From Pseudomonas marginalis (GTDB taxonomy: Bacteria; Pseudomonadota; Gammaproteobacteria; Pseudomonadales; Pseudomonadaceae), in the NCBI RefSeq assembly GCF_001645105.1, contig NZ_LKEG01000047.1:19403-63849 (forward strand): a stretch of 44,447 bases of DNA. The letters run 5' to 3'. Below, one piece after another: positions 20,373-28,984 of the stretch. The position numbers and the translations under genes were made by a program. The notes under the pieces are model-generated. The model had not been told where the DNA came from and did no database searches. It was given only the letters and a program-made list of their open reading frames with translations. Each line of letters opens with the position of its first letter. Position 1 is the stretch's first letter.

Positions 20373-20783
20373 ATGTCATCCACCCCCGCAAAAAAACCGC
20401 TCTACAAGGACCTGACCTTCCAGGTCGTCGCCGCCATGTTCCTCGGCATCGCCTTCGGCTTTCTCGCCCCCGAGCTGGCCGCCAGTTTCAAGATCCTTGG
20501 CGATATATTCCTCAAGCTGATCAAGACCGCCGTCGCGCCGCTGGTGTTTTTCACCGTGGTCCACGGCATCGCCTCGGCCGGCGATATCAAGCGCGTCGGT
20601 AAGGTCGGCTTGCGCGCGTTGATCTACTTCGAAGTGGTCTCCACCCTTGCCCTGGCCATCGGCCTGTTGTGGGGCAACCTGTTGCAGATCGGCTCCGGCA
20701 TGCACGACGCCCACCCGAGCAGCGCCGCCGCGGCCCACACTCAACCCCGTAACGCCTGCGCTTGTTTTTCTCCTCTCACGTAG
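20373..20783 (+). pseudogene. dctA: 5' fragment of a DctA-type C4-dicarboxylate:cation symporter
   Basis: Codons 1 to about 116 match the N-terminus of DctA (sodium:dicarboxylate symporter family, normally about 440 residues): KPLYKDLTFQVVAAMFLGI, then FKILGDIFLKLIKTAVAPLVF and the GNLLQIGSGMH end of TM3. After about 20705 the family match stops and the frame runs 20 unrelated codons into the 3' end of the next gene before a stop at 20781. The transport core (HP1, HP2, TM7-8) is absent, so it cannot transport. ATG at 20373 gives the family N-terminus. Linked to the lyase and GntR remnants, it looks like part of the same lost dicarboxylate pathway. Confidence 0.85.
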
Positions 20784-22318
20784 TCGACATTGACCCAATT
20801 GAACCTTTCATCTTCTGCGCCCCTGCCGCCTTTGCCATCAGTGCCAATATCGACCTCTTTCATCAGGCCCGGGCGCCGGAGAAGTTCAGCCGCGAGTCCA
20901 GATCGGTCTGTCGGTGGAGACTCTGCAGCAGCACTTTTTAAACTATCGAAGCTGATATAGTTATCCGCGCCCCAATACTGTTTGAACTTTTCGTCAAGGG
21001 CCTGAAGCAGTTCAACGTCACTCATTTTTTCATAGCTTGGCGCTGCATTCTGCCTGGACACCCTTTCAATAGTGTCGCGCCCAATAATTCCGTCGGACTT
21101 GTCAGCATCATGGTCGGAATCCAGTTTGCTATTGAGTCCCGGCCGACTGATGATTTCCCTGGCCAACAGAGTCATCCGGTCATCCGACGCATTGCCAGTC
21201 AAGGGCTGACCCGCGACTTCACGAAGCGCTCCCTGAGTGATTTTTCCATTCGCGTCGGGTTTGAAATAATCAAAATTATTACCCAACTCGCTCGCCAAGT
21301 CTGAGTCCTTGGTTCCTTTGAACGCATAAGCGACCTCAGTATTCTGCGGGCTCATGCCTTCGCCTTGCGACGATGCGGACATGCCCCAGGAAAGAGGTTG
21401 AATGGGCGCATTTGTACCGAATGCCTGGGGGCGATAGTTCTCGTCATAGGTGTTTTCAACACGTTGGCGCTGCATGGAACCGGTGTACCTTCCGGCCCCA
21501 CTCTGCATGGACGGTGCCTCTTGGGTTTGGTAGTAATCAACCACCCTGTTCGCGTCACCCTGGCTGATCAGCCCGTCTTCACGGCCGCCATGGTTGATTG
21601 CATCGAGCAAATGACTCATTTCAGGACGGCGGAGAATCTCGTTGGCCAGCATTGTCATGCGGTCGTGCACCGGGTGACCGGTCAATGGACGGTTGGCAGC
21701 GTCCTCAAGGACTGCACGTGTGACAAAGCCGGACGGTCCCTGGAAGTAACTGAAGCTATCGGCAAAATCCCGTGCAACCGTAGTATTTGAGGGCGCGCGA
21801 TAGTCCCCCGGTGAATGATTCATCGCAGCCTGGTTAAACGCTCCGACGTTATTAATGGGACGCTCATATTGCGCAGGGTAAGCCTGCGAAAATGACGGTG
21901 CAGTGCTCGGCTCTCCGGCCCTGGACTGCTGGCCGGCAGACGCGTCATCGCTCGTGTAGTAATCAACGAGCTGTTCAACGTTTTCACGGTCAACAAGACC
22001 GTCGTGTATACCGCGCTCATTCAACTTATCCAACTTACGGTTCACGTCCGGGCGATTCAGGATTTCGCCTGCCAATAGCGTCATATTGTCGTTAACGGAA
22101 TTACCGGTCAGCGGACGAGCCGCCACTTCACGGAGTTTGGCCTGGTCCACGAAGCCGGTCTTGGTATTGACGAAGTAGTCAAAGTTATTCCCAAACGTCT
22201 TCACCAGATCCAAATTTGAAGTGTGCTTGTATTTGTCCTCCCGCGAGGTGGGTTGCCCGTCAAGATCAGGCCGATTGAAACTGAGTGGATAATTTTGACC
22301 GTATTGAGTATTTACCAT
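20741..22318 (-). CDS. Four-repeat HrpF/NolX/HrpK-like protein under a HrpL box; candidate type III secreted protein
   Basis: 525 residues with four copies of an approximately 83-residue unit at about 37-121, 181-263, 339-422 and 432-514. The unit reads: NNFDYF, a glycine-containing turn (GFVDQAKLREVA), RPLTGN, D-x-MTLLA-x-EIL-x-RP, then a lysine/aspartate-rich loop with DG, and VDYY. Linkers are rich in Ser, Gln, Pro, Tyr. Acidic helix-loop repeats of this kind occur in the Xanthomonas/Rhizobium/Ralstonia HrpF/NolX/PopF translocators and Pseudomonas HrpK. There is no signal peptide and no membrane segment in these repeats. Cysteine is absent. ATG at 22318 has GAGG seven bases upstream. GC is visibly lower than the neighbours and the gene abuts broken dctA, so it was probably acquired. 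No secretion apparatus or chaperone lies in the window. Secretion is inference from the promoter and the family resemblance. Confidence 0.72.
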   Translation of the reverse strand: MVNTQYGQNYPLSFNRPDLDGQPTSREDKYKHTSNLDLVKTFGNNFDYFVNTKTGFVDQAKLREVAARPLTGNSVNDNMTLLAGEILNRPDVNRKLDKLNERGIHDGLVDRENVEQLVDYYTSDDASAGQQSRAGEPSTAPSFSQAYPAQYERPINNVGAFNQAAMNHSPGDYRAPSNTTVARDFADSFSYFQGPSGFVTRAVLEDAANRPLTGHPVHDRMTMLANEILRRPEMSHLLDAINHGGREDGLISQGDANRVVDYYQTQEAPSMQSGAGRYTGSMQRQRVENTYDENYRPQAFGTNAPIQPLSWGMSASSQGEGMSPQNTEVAYAFKGTKDSDLASELGNNFDYFKPDANGKITQGALREVAGQPLTGNASDDRMTLLAREIISRPGLNSKLDSDHDADKSDGIIGRDTIERVSRQNAAPSYEKMSDVELLQALDEKFKQYWGADNYISFDSLKSAAAESPPTDRSGLAAELLRRPGLMKEVDIGTDGKGGRGAEDERFNWVNVDYVRGEKQAQALRG

Positions 22319-22386
22319 GGCAACACCTCAGGGAGTAGATGCATCACAGCCGACCAACGCTCGGTTGGACGCTTTATCGACACCCA

Positions 22387-22415
22387 TCTGTGGCCACACA
22401 AAGAGCAACGGTTCC
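22387..22415 (-). promoter_or_regulatory. HrpL-dependent promoter (hrp box)
   Basis: On the minus strand: GGAACC, 16 bases, CCACAGA, a perfect match to the HrpL sigma-factor consensus GGAACC-N15/16-CCACNNA. It ends 68 bases before the start codon of the four-repeat gene and points at it. HrpL (RspL in fluorescens-group strains) drives type III secretion genes. A chance match this exact, this placed, and in front of a HrpF-like gene is unlikely. Confidence 0.85.
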
Positions 22416-22502
22416 AGTGGAACATCGGTAAAAACCAGCACTTACCGGGCGGGAAAGCAACCCGCTCGCACATTTTTTGCTCTTCATCGAGGTTGAAATC
22501 GG

Positions 22503-23333
22503 TTACCCGCCGAAGGTGTGTGAGGGCCTGCGCAACGTCGGATCAAACGGATTGATCCGTGGCCCGATCGCCGCCGCTTCGCGCTTCAATAACTCCACCA
22601 CCATCGGCAACCGGCTCGGCCCCAGGCGGTCACTGATGGTCGCCACGCTCAACGCCGCCACGGCATGCCCGTCCCGATTCAGTATCGGCACCGCCAACCC
22701 CGCCATGCCTTCCAGCACTCCGGTATTGCGCGCCGCATACCCCAGGTTGCGCACGTTCTCCACTTCCGAGCGCAACAGCACTTCGTCATACAGGTGGAAG
22801 TCCTTGAGCCGTGGCAGGTTGTAGCGGATCACCGTCTCGCGCTCTTCCTCGGGCAAAAACGCCAGGATCGCCAGGCTGCCCTGCCCCACGCCCAATGCCA
22901 CACGCCCGCCGATATCACCGGTGAAGGTGCGGATCGGGTACGGGCCTTCGCTGCGGTCCAGGCAGATCGCATCGAAGCCGCTGCGCGCCAGCAGGAACAG
23001 CGAGTCGCCCAGTGAAGCACTCAAGCGCAGCATGCTCGGCCGCACCAGGTCGCGCAGGTTGCCGGTCTTGCCTGCATTGGCCGCCAGGGCGAAGAACTCC
23101 AGGCTGAGGCGATAGCGCTTGCTGCGTGCGTCCTGCTCGACCATGCCTTCGTCCATCAGGCTGCGCAGCAGGCGGTGGGTGGTGGGTTGGGACAGGCCCA
23201 CCTGTTGCGCGAGCTGCGTAACGCGTTCGCCACCCTCCGGCACTTCACCCAAGGTGCGCAGCAGCGCGAACAGACGAGACACTCCGCCCACCCCGACTTC
23301 TTTGCCCTTTTCATTTCGATCAGTGGAATGCAT
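22503..23333 (-). CDS. IclR-family transcriptional regulator
   Basis: 276 residues. The N-terminal winged helix-turn-helix (about 17-80) is typical: VSRLFALLRTLGEVPEGG, then LAQQVGLSQPTTHRLLRSL and an EGMVEQD wing. The C-terminal effector domain (about 90-260) has FLLARSGFDAICLDR, GVLEGMAGLAVPILNRDG and VAALSVA, the usual small-molecule pocket. It is divergent from the importer/oxidase operon that starts at 23577, with a 243-base shared region, so it most likely controls that operon in response to its substrate. IclR proteins may activate or repress; which applies here cannot be read. Start ATG at 23333. Confidence 0.92.
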   Translation of the reverse strand: MHSTDRNEKGKEVGVGGVSRLFALLRTLGEVPEGGERVTQLAQQVGLSQPTTHRLLRSLMDEGMVEQDARSKRYRLSLEFFALAANAGKTGNLRDLVRPSMLRLSASLGDSLFLLARSGFDAICLDRSEGPYPIRTFTGDIGGRVALGVGQGSLAILAFLPEEERETVIRYNLPRLKDFHLYDEVLLRSEVENVRNLGYAARNTGVLEGMAGLAVPILNRDGHAVAALSVATISDRLGPSRLPMVVELLKREAAAIGPRINPFDPTLRRPSHTFGG

Positions 23334-23576
23334 GACAATCCATCTCTTTGCAAATTCCGGTGAGTGAATAAAACTGAAAATAACAGTCCGTTCAGTGAAA
23401 TTCTATCTTCCGCCCATCCTAGTCTTCGTCCTAATCTGCGTCCACAGGGGCGAAATGAACAACAACCGGCAGCCGACTTGAGATCGAGCGCCAACGCACC
23501 CGCAACACCCTTTTCGCATCTGCCCAAAACAAAAAAGCGCGTCTCGACGCGACTCAAAAAAAGGTGGAACGCAGAC

Positions 23577-24605
23577 ATGGCATTTCTCCAACTCAACGCC
23601 TTGAGCAAACGCTACGGCGCCGTCGACGCGGTGGTCGCCACCGACCTCGCGGTGGAAAAAGGCGAGTTCGTTTCCCTGCTCGGCCCTTCGGGCTGCGGCA
23701 AGACCACCACCCTGCAAATGATCGCCGGCTTTGTCGATGTGAGCGGCGGGCAGATCCTGCTCGACGGCCGCGACATCACCCACGCCAAGCCCGCCAGCCG
23801 TGGCCTGGGCGTGGTGTTCCAGAGCTACGCGCTGTTCCCGCACATGAGCGTGCGCGACAACGTCGCCTTCGGCCTGAAGATGCGCAAAGTGCCGGCCGCC
23901 GAGATCGCCAGCAAGGTCAAGGCCGTGCTGGAACTGGTGCGCCTGGCGCCGCACGCCGACCGCTACCCACGGGAGTTGTCCGGCGGCCAGCGCCAGCGCG
24001 TGGCCCTGGCTCGCGCGTTGGTGATTGAGCCGCCGGTGTTGCTGCTCGATGAGCCGTTGTCCAACCTCGACGCTAATTTGCGCGAAGAGATGCAGTTCGA
24101 GATCCGCCGCATCCAGTGCGCCGTCGGTATCACCACGTTGATGGTCACCCACGACCAGGCCGAAGCGCTGTCGATCAGCGACCGCGTGGTGGTGATGCAG
24201 GCCGGGCGGGTGACCCAGATCGACGCGCCCTACACGCTCTACGAACACCCGCGTACGCGCTTCATCTCCGACTTTGTCGGCAAGGCCAACCTGCTGCCGG
24301 GCGACTACGACACACTCGGCACCCCGCAAGTGCGCCACGAGAGCGGCGACGGCGAACTGACCCTGAGCCTGCGCCCGGAAAAGATCCAATTGGTGGACGC
24401 AGGCACAGGTCGCCTGCAAGGCCAGGTCATCAATCGCTACTTCTTCGGCAGCCAATGGCTGTACCACATCGACACCGCCCTCGGCGAAGTCACCGTGGTG
24501 CGCAGCAACGACGGCAACGCGCCGCTGCGTTGCGGCACAGCGGTAGGCCTGGACTGGCACGCCAGCCTGTTGCGCGTGTTGGCGGCGGATGAGGTGCACC
24601 CATGA
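23577..24605 (+). CDS. ABC importer ATPase, PotA-like
   Basis: 342-residue cytoplasmic ATPase of a polyamine/iron/opine-type importer. Walker A is GPSGCGKTT (about residues 35-43), Q-loop around FQSYALFPHMSV, signature LSGGQRQRVALARAL, Walker B LLLDEPLSNLDANL, H-loop MVTHDQ. The C-terminal 90 residues form the TOBE regulatory domain (LSLRPEKIQLV). ATG at 23577 with AAGGTGG upstream gives the family N-terminus (MAFLQLNALSKRYG); the longer open frame from 23364 has no family sequence. First gene of a seven-gene operon, with the next start overlapping its stop. Confidence 0.93.
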   Translation: MAFLQLNALSKRYGAVDAVVATDLAVEKGEFVSLLGPSGCGKTTTLQMIAGFVDVSGGQILLDGRDITHAKPASRGLGVVFQSYALFPHMSVRDNVAFGLKMRKVPAAEIASKVKAVLELVRLAPHADRYPRELSGGQRQRVALARALVIEPPVLLLDEPLSNLDANLREEMQFEIRRIQCAVGITTLMVTHDQAEALSISDRVVVMQAGRVTQIDAPYTLYEHPRTRFISDFVGKANLLPGDYDTLGTPQVRHESGDGELTLSLRPEKIQLVDAGTGRLQGQVINRYFFGSQWLYHIDTALGEVTVVRSNDGNAPLRCGTAVGLDWHASLLRVLAADEVHP

Positions 24606-25447
24606 GTCGCGGCTACCTGCTCTCGCTGCCGGCGCTGGTGCTGTTTGTCGGGCTGCTGATCCTGCCGTTGGGCCTGACCCTGGTGCTGTCGTTCAACGTG
24701 TTTGACTACCAGGTGGGCGTGAAGGCCGATGAATGGACCTTTGCGCACTACCTGTCATTGTTCAGCGATTCGTACTTCTACGAGATTTTCTGGCGCACCT
24801 TCTGGATCAGCGCGCTGGTCACCCTGCTGTGCGTGGTGATCGGTGTGCCCGAGGCTTACATCCTCAGTCGCATGGGCACGCCGTGGCGCTCGATCTTCCT
24901 GATTCTGATCCTCACGCCCTTGCTGATTTCGGTGGTGGTGCGCGCCTTTGGCTGGAGCCTGTTGCTCGGCGCGGACGGGCTAGTAAACCAAGTGATCCAG
25001 TTCCTCGGTGGGCGCCCGGTGAAGCTGCTGTACACGCCGTTCGCGGTGATCATCGCCCTGGTGCACGTGATGCTGCCGTTCATGATCATCCCGGTGTGGA
25101 CTTCCCTGCAGAAACTCGACCCGTCGGCTGAACAAGCCGCGTTGTCCCTGGGCGCCAGCCAGGCCACGGTGATGCGCAAGATCGTGTTGCCGCAGGTCAT
25201 GCCCGGCGTGCTGTCCGGCACCTTGATCGTGTTCGGCCTGGCCGCCAGCTCCTTTGCGATCCCCGGCCTGCTCGGCGGGCGTCGCCTGAAAATGGTCGCC
25301 ACCGTGGTGTACGACCAGTACCTCTCGGAACTCAACTGGCCCATGGGCGCGACCATCGCGGTGGTGCTGCTGTTGGTCAATCTGCTGATCATGCTGAGCT
25401 GGAACCGCATGGTCGAAGGCCGCTACAAAAAGTCCCTGGGGGTTTAA
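24602..25447 (+). CDS. ABC importer permease 1, PotB-like
   Basis: 281 residues, six membrane helices, with the binding-protein-dependent permease EAA loop EQAALSLGASQATVMRKIVL and PQVMPG that docks on the ATPase. It starts within the last codons of the ATPase gene (ATGA overlap), so the two are translated together. The N-terminus is short and hydrophobic (RGYLLSLPALVLFVGLLILP), as in PotB. It forms a heterodimeric channel with the next permease. Confidence 0.92.
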   Translation: MSRGYLLSLPALVLFVGLLILPLGLTLVLSFNVFDYQVGVKADEWTFAHYLSLFSDSYFYEIFWRTFWISALVTLLCVVIGVPEAYILSRMGTPWRSIFLILILTPLLISVVVRAFGWSLLLGADGLVNQVIQFLGGRPVKLLYTPFAVIIALVHVMLPFMIIPVWTSLQKLDPSAEQAALSLGASQATVMRKIVLPQVMPGVLSGTLIVFGLAASSFAIPGLLGGRRLKMVATVVYDQYLSELNWPMGATIAVVLLLVNLLIMLSWNRMVEGRYKKSLGV

Positions 25448-25451
25448 GCGC

Positions 25452-26246
25452 ATGTCCAGAAACGGTCCTTTGGCCCTTGGTTTCCACGGTTTGGTGGTGC
25501 TGTTCATGATGGCGCCGCTGGTGGTGGTGTGCCTGGTGGCCTTCACGCCCGAAAACACCTTGAGCCTGCCCACGTCGGGCTTCTCGCTGCGCTGGTTTCG
25601 CGCGGTGTTCGAGCGGGCGGATTTTATCCAGGCGTTCTATAACAGCCTGATCCTGGCGTTCACCGCTGCGACACTGGCCACCTTGATTGCCGTACCGGCG
25701 GCGTTAGCGATCAGCCGGTATCCGTTTGCGGGGCGCAACTTTTTCAGTGCGTTGTTCCTGTCGCCGATCATCATCCCGCACCTGGTGCTGGGCGTGGCCA
25801 TGCTGCGCTTGTTTGCGCTGATGGGCGTCAACGGGAGTTTTACCTGGCTGATGCTGGCCCATGTGGTGATCATCACGCCGTATGTGCTGCGCCTGGTGCT
25901 GGCTGCAGCCATCGGTATTGATCGCAGCGCCGAGCATGCCGCCGAATCCCTGGGGGCTGGCCGTTTCACGCTGTTTCGCCAGATCACCCTGCCGATGATC
26001 CTGCCCGGTGTCGCCGGGGGTTGGTTGTTAGCCTTCATCAACAGTTTCGACGAGGTGACGCTGTCGATCTTCGTCAGCTCGCCGGCCACGCAAACCCTGC
26101 CGGTGCGCATGTATGTGTACGCCACCGAGTCCATCGACCCGATGATGGCGGCGGTGTCGGCGCTGGTGATTGCGCTGACGGCGGCGACCATGATTCTGCT
26201 GGATCGGGTCTACGGCCTGGACCGCGTGCTGGTGGGGAAACATTGA
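25452..26246 (+). CDS. ABC importer permease 2, PotC-like
   Basis: 264 residues, six membrane helices, EAA loop EHAAESLGAGRFTLFRQITL and PMILPG. Four bases after permease 1. The conserved SFDEVTLSIFVSSP segment after the loop is the PotC-type feature. Its stop TGA shares a base with the start of the downstream 2Fe-2S gene, tying transport to oxidation. Confidence 0.92.
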   Translation: MSRNGPLALGFHGLVVLFMMAPLVVVCLVAFTPENTLSLPTSGFSLRWFRAVFERADFIQAFYNSLILAFTAATLATLIAVPAALAISRYPFAGRNFFSALFLSPIIIPHLVLGVAMLRLFALMGVNGSFTWLMLAHVVIITPYVLRLVLAAAIGIDRSAEHAAESLGAGRFTLFRQITLPMILPGVAGGWLLAFINSFDEVTLSIFVSSPATQTLPVRMYVYATESIDPMMAAVSALVIALTAATMILLDRVYGLDRVLVGKH

Positions 26247-26536
26247 TGGCCTTGTTCAAACGCTTAGCCGAGACCGAACGCCCGGTCCTGTCCTTCACCC
26301 TGGACGGCCAGCCTGCCAGCGGTTTGCTGGGTGACACGGTGCTCACCGCCGTGCTGACCTGCGCCGAGCACCTGCGCGGGAGTGACTTCAGCGCCGAACC
26401 GCGTGCCGGTTTCTGCCTGATGGGCGCGTGCCAGGACTGCTGGGTGCGCCTTGAAGATGGGCGCCGCGTGCGCGCCTGTTCGACGCTGCTGGAAGAAGGT
26501 CAGGCGGTCAGCCGCGATCCGGGGCGCCAGCCATGA
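26246..26536 (+). CDS. Small [2Fe-2S] subunit of an opine/D-amino-acid-type oxidase (HcnA/OoxA-gamma-like)
   Basis: 96 residues. The cysteine pattern C-x4-C-x2-C-x12-C (FCLMGACQDC ... RAC) is a plant-type 2Fe-2S ferredoxin fold as found in the small subunit of hydrogen-cyanide synthase (HcnA) and multi-subunit opine or proline dehydrogenases. It should pass electrons between the flavin subunits encoded next door. It is not HcnA itself: the operon carries an importer and no cyanide-synthase context. Start ATG at 26246 overlaps the permease stop, and its end overlaps the next gene. Confidence 0.88.
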   Translation: MALFKRLAETERPVLSFTLDGQPASGLLGDTVLTAVLTCAEHLRGSDFSAEPRAGFCLMGACQDCWVRLEDGRRVRACSTLLEEGQAVSRDPGRQP

Positions 26537-27876
26537 AGCCGGTGGTGATTGTGGGCGCGGGCCCGGCAGGCATCAGCGCAGCGCGCACCCTGCTCGACCA
26601 CGGCATCACACCCTGCCTGGTGGATGAGAGCCTGCGCGGTGGCGGGCAGATTTATCGGCGCCAACCCCAAGGTTTCCAACGCACCGCCAGGCAGCTCTAC
26701 GGATTTGAAGCGAGCAAGGCCCAAGCCGTGCACCGCACCCTGGATGAGCTGGCGCCGCTGATCGACTACCGGCCGCAAACCCTGGTGTGGAACGCCGAGG
26801 ATGGCCGCCTGGATATGCTCAACAACGGCCGCGCCGAGAGCCTCGACTACGCGCAGATCATCGTCGCCACCGGCGCCACCGACCGCATCCTGCCGGTGCC
26901 GGGCTGGACCTTGCCCGGTGTCTACAGCCTCGGCGCGGCGCAGATCGCCTTGAAATACCAGGGCTGCGCCATCGGTGAGCGCGTGGCGTTCTGCGGCAGC
27001 GGGCCGTTGTTGTACCTGGTCGCCTATCAGTACGCCAAAGCCGGGGCCAAGGTCGTGGCGGTGCTCGATAGCGCACCGTTCAGCGCGCAGTGCCGAGCGC
27101 TGCCGGCGCTGCTCGGGCAACCGGCGACCTTGGCCAAGGGCTTGTATTACCGCGCCTGGCTGACGGCCCATGGGATTGCCGTGCATCAGGGCGCCACGCT
27201 CACACAGATCGAAGGCGAACAGCGGGTCAGCGCTATTCGTTGGGGTGAGCACAGCCTGGCATGCGACGCCGTGGGCTTTGCCCATGCCCTGCGCAGCGAG
27301 ACGCAACTGGCGGATCTGCTCGGTTGTGAATTCGCCTGGAACACGTTGAACCGCGCCTGGCTTCCACAACGCGACAGCGCCGGGCGCAGCAGTATCAGCG
27401 GTGTGTACCTGGCGGGCGACGGCGCCGGGATCATGGGCGCGGACGCCGCGCAGATGGCCGGCGAACGTGCTGCTCTGGCGGTACTGGAGGACGCGGGCAT
27501 TGCCATTGATCACCGCCGCCCCGCCGTGTTGGAACAACAACTGGCGGGTATCCAGCGCTTTCGCCAGGGCCTGGAAACCGCGTTTCCTTTCCCTGAGCAG
27601 TGGGCGGCACAGGCACCGGATGCGTTGATGGTGTGCCGCTGCGAAGAAGTCAGCGCCGGCGATATACGTGCGGTGGTGGATGAAGGCCACTGGGAAATCA
27701 ATCGGGTCAAGGCCCACTGTCGCGTCGGCATGGGCCGCTGCCAGGGCCGCATGTGCGGGCCGGCGGCAGCGGAGATAGTCGCCGAGCGCAGCGGCCGGGG
27801 CATCGAAAACGTCGGCCGCTTGCGTGGCCAGGCGCCAATCAAGCCGCTGCCGTTTGGCGTGGAGGCGCAGTCATGA
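26533..27876 (+). CDS. FAD/NAD(P)-type oxidoreductase subunit with BFD-like [2Fe-2S] C-terminus (HcnB/OoxA-like)
   Basis: 447 residues. N-terminal FAD-binding fold VVIVGAGPAGISAARTLL (residues 4-21) with GGGQIYRR; second dinucleotide site VAFCGSGPLLYLVAYQYAKA; FAD-closing motif GVYLAGDGAGIMGADAA. The last 80 residues carry four cysteines in CRCEEV and CRVGMGRCQGRMCG, a bacterioferritin-associated-ferredoxin-like cluster. This is the alpha subunit of octopine/nopaline oxidase and HcnABC-type enzymes. It overlaps its neighbours on both sides by four bases. Confidence 0.9.
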   Translation: MKPVVIVGAGPAGISAARTLLDHGITPCLVDESLRGGGQIYRRQPQGFQRTARQLYGFEASKAQAVHRTLDELAPLIDYRPQTLVWNAEDGRLDMLNNGRAESLDYAQIIVATGATDRILPVPGWTLPGVYSLGAAQIALKYQGCAIGERVAFCGSGPLLYLVAYQYAKAGAKVVAVLDSAPFSAQCRALPALLGQPATLAKGLYYRAWLTAHGIAVHQGATLTQIEGEQRVSAIRWGEHSLACDAVGFAHALRSETQLADLLGCEFAWNTLNRAWLPQRDSAGRSSISGVYLAGDGAGIMGADAAQMAGERAALAVLEDAGIAIDHRRPAVLEQQLAGIQRFRQGLETAFPFPEQWAAQAPDALMVCRCEEVSAGDIRAVVDEGHWEINRVKAHCRVGMGRCQGRMCGPAAAEIVAERSGRGIENVGRLRGQAPIKPLPFGVEAQS

Positions 27877-28970
27877 TCGACGTCATCGTGCTGGGCGGTG
27901 GGATTGTCGGCGCGTCGGCGGCCTTGATGCTCGCGCAGAAAGGCCAGCGCGTGGCCTTGGTGGAACGGGACTTTTGTGGCTCGCATTCCAGCGGCGTGAA
28001 TTATGGCGGTGTGCGCCGCCAGGGCCGGCCATTGCATCAGTTGCCGCTGTCACAGCGCGCCCATCAACTGTGGGCCGACTTGCCGGGCCTGATCGGCATC
28101 GACGGCGAATACGTGCGCTCCGGGCATTTGAAGCTGGCGCGCAGTCAGGCTGATTTCGCCGCGTTGCAGGCGTATGCCGAGCAGACCCGTGGCTTTGACC
28201 TGGGCTTGCAGTTGCTCGACTACGCCGAACTGCGCGCACGCTTTCCCTGGGTCGGCGATATTGCGGTGGGCGCCTCGTTGTGCCCGCAAGACGGCCACGC
28301 CAACCCACGATTGGTGTCCCCGGCCTTCGCCCGTGCTGCGCAGCGCCTTGGCGCATCGGTGTACGAGCAGGCTGAGGTGATTGGCATAGAACATGACGGC
28401 CAGCACTTTCAGGTGCAGTGCGCCAACGGTCTGCACCTGCAAGCGCCCTGGCTGCTGAACTGTGCTGGCGCCTGGGCCGGCACCGTCGCCGCGCAGTTTG
28501 GCGAAGCCGTGCCGATCACCTCGGCGCATCCAGCGATGCTGGTCACCGAGCCGCTGCCGGTGGTGATGAATGTGAGTACCGGCGTTGAAGGCGGCGGGAT
28601 TTATGCGCGGCAGGTCGCCCGGGGCAACTGCATCCTCGGCGGCGGTCGCGGTTTTGCCCTGGGCCCGCTGACCGCGCGGCCGGGGCAGGCAGCGGTGCTG
28701 GAGATCCTGCGCAATGCCGGCGAGCTGTACCCGTTCCTCAAGGGTGCCCAGGCGATTCGCACGTGGAGCGGCACCGAAGGTTATCTACCCGATCACGAAC
28801 CGGTGATCGGACCCAGCAGCACCCAACCTGGCCTGCTCCATGGCTTCGGCTTTGCCGGCGCCGGGTTCCAGCTCGGTCCCGCGGTGGGTGAAGCCCTGGC
28901 AGAGATCGTCTGCGACGGGGCCAGCCGCCAACCCATCGAAGCGTTTTCCATCCGTCGTTTCCAAGCCTGA
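27873..28970 (+). CDS. DAO-family FAD oxidase subunit (HcnC/OoxB-like)
   Basis: 365 residues, D-amino-acid-oxidase fold: N-terminal VIVLGGGIVGASAALML, then GSHSSGVNYGGVRRQGRP near the flavin, and the C-terminal GLLHGFGFAGAGFQLGPAVG that closes over FAD. In the family it oxidises a C-N bond of an amino or imino acid (opines, sarcosine, proline, glycine). The start ATG at 27873 overlaps the previous stop (ATGA). With the two upstream subunits it would form a membrane-associated dehydrogenase feeding electrons to the respiratory chain. The substrate is not readable. Confidence 0.9.
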   Translation: MIDVIVLGGGIVGASAALMLAQKGQRVALVERDFCGSHSSGVNYGGVRRQGRPLHQLPLSQRAHQLWADLPGLIGIDGEYVRSGHLKLARSQADFAALQAYAEQTRGFDLGLQLLDYAELRARFPWVGDIAVGASLCPQDGHANPRLVSPAFARAAQRLGASVYEQAEVIGIEHDGQHFQVQCANGLHLQAPWLLNCAGAWAGTVAAQFGEAVPITSAHPAMLVTEPLPVVMNVSTGVEGGGIYARQVARGNCILGGGRGFALGPLTARPGQAAVLEILRNAGELYPFLKGAQAIRTWSGTEGYLPDHEPVIGPSSTQPGLLHGFGFAGAGFQLGPAVGEALAEIVCDGASRQPIEAFSIRRFQA

Positions 28971-28984
28971 GAGGAAAAACATCC

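Noticed and set aside
20741..22318. EF-hand calcium-binding protein
   Set aside because: The loops contain D and G but lack the 12-residue DxDxDG spacing with a terminal Glu; the repeat fits HrpF/NolX-like units better.
23364..23576. 71-residue N-terminal extension of the ABC ATPase
   Set aside because: Low-complexity sequence with no family match; the family start is at 23577 with a ribosome site.
26246..28970. hcnABC hydrogen-cyanide synthase
   Set aside because: The three subunit types match, but the genes are embedded in an importer operon with an IclR regulator, and the same architecture is shared by opine and amino-acid oxidases.
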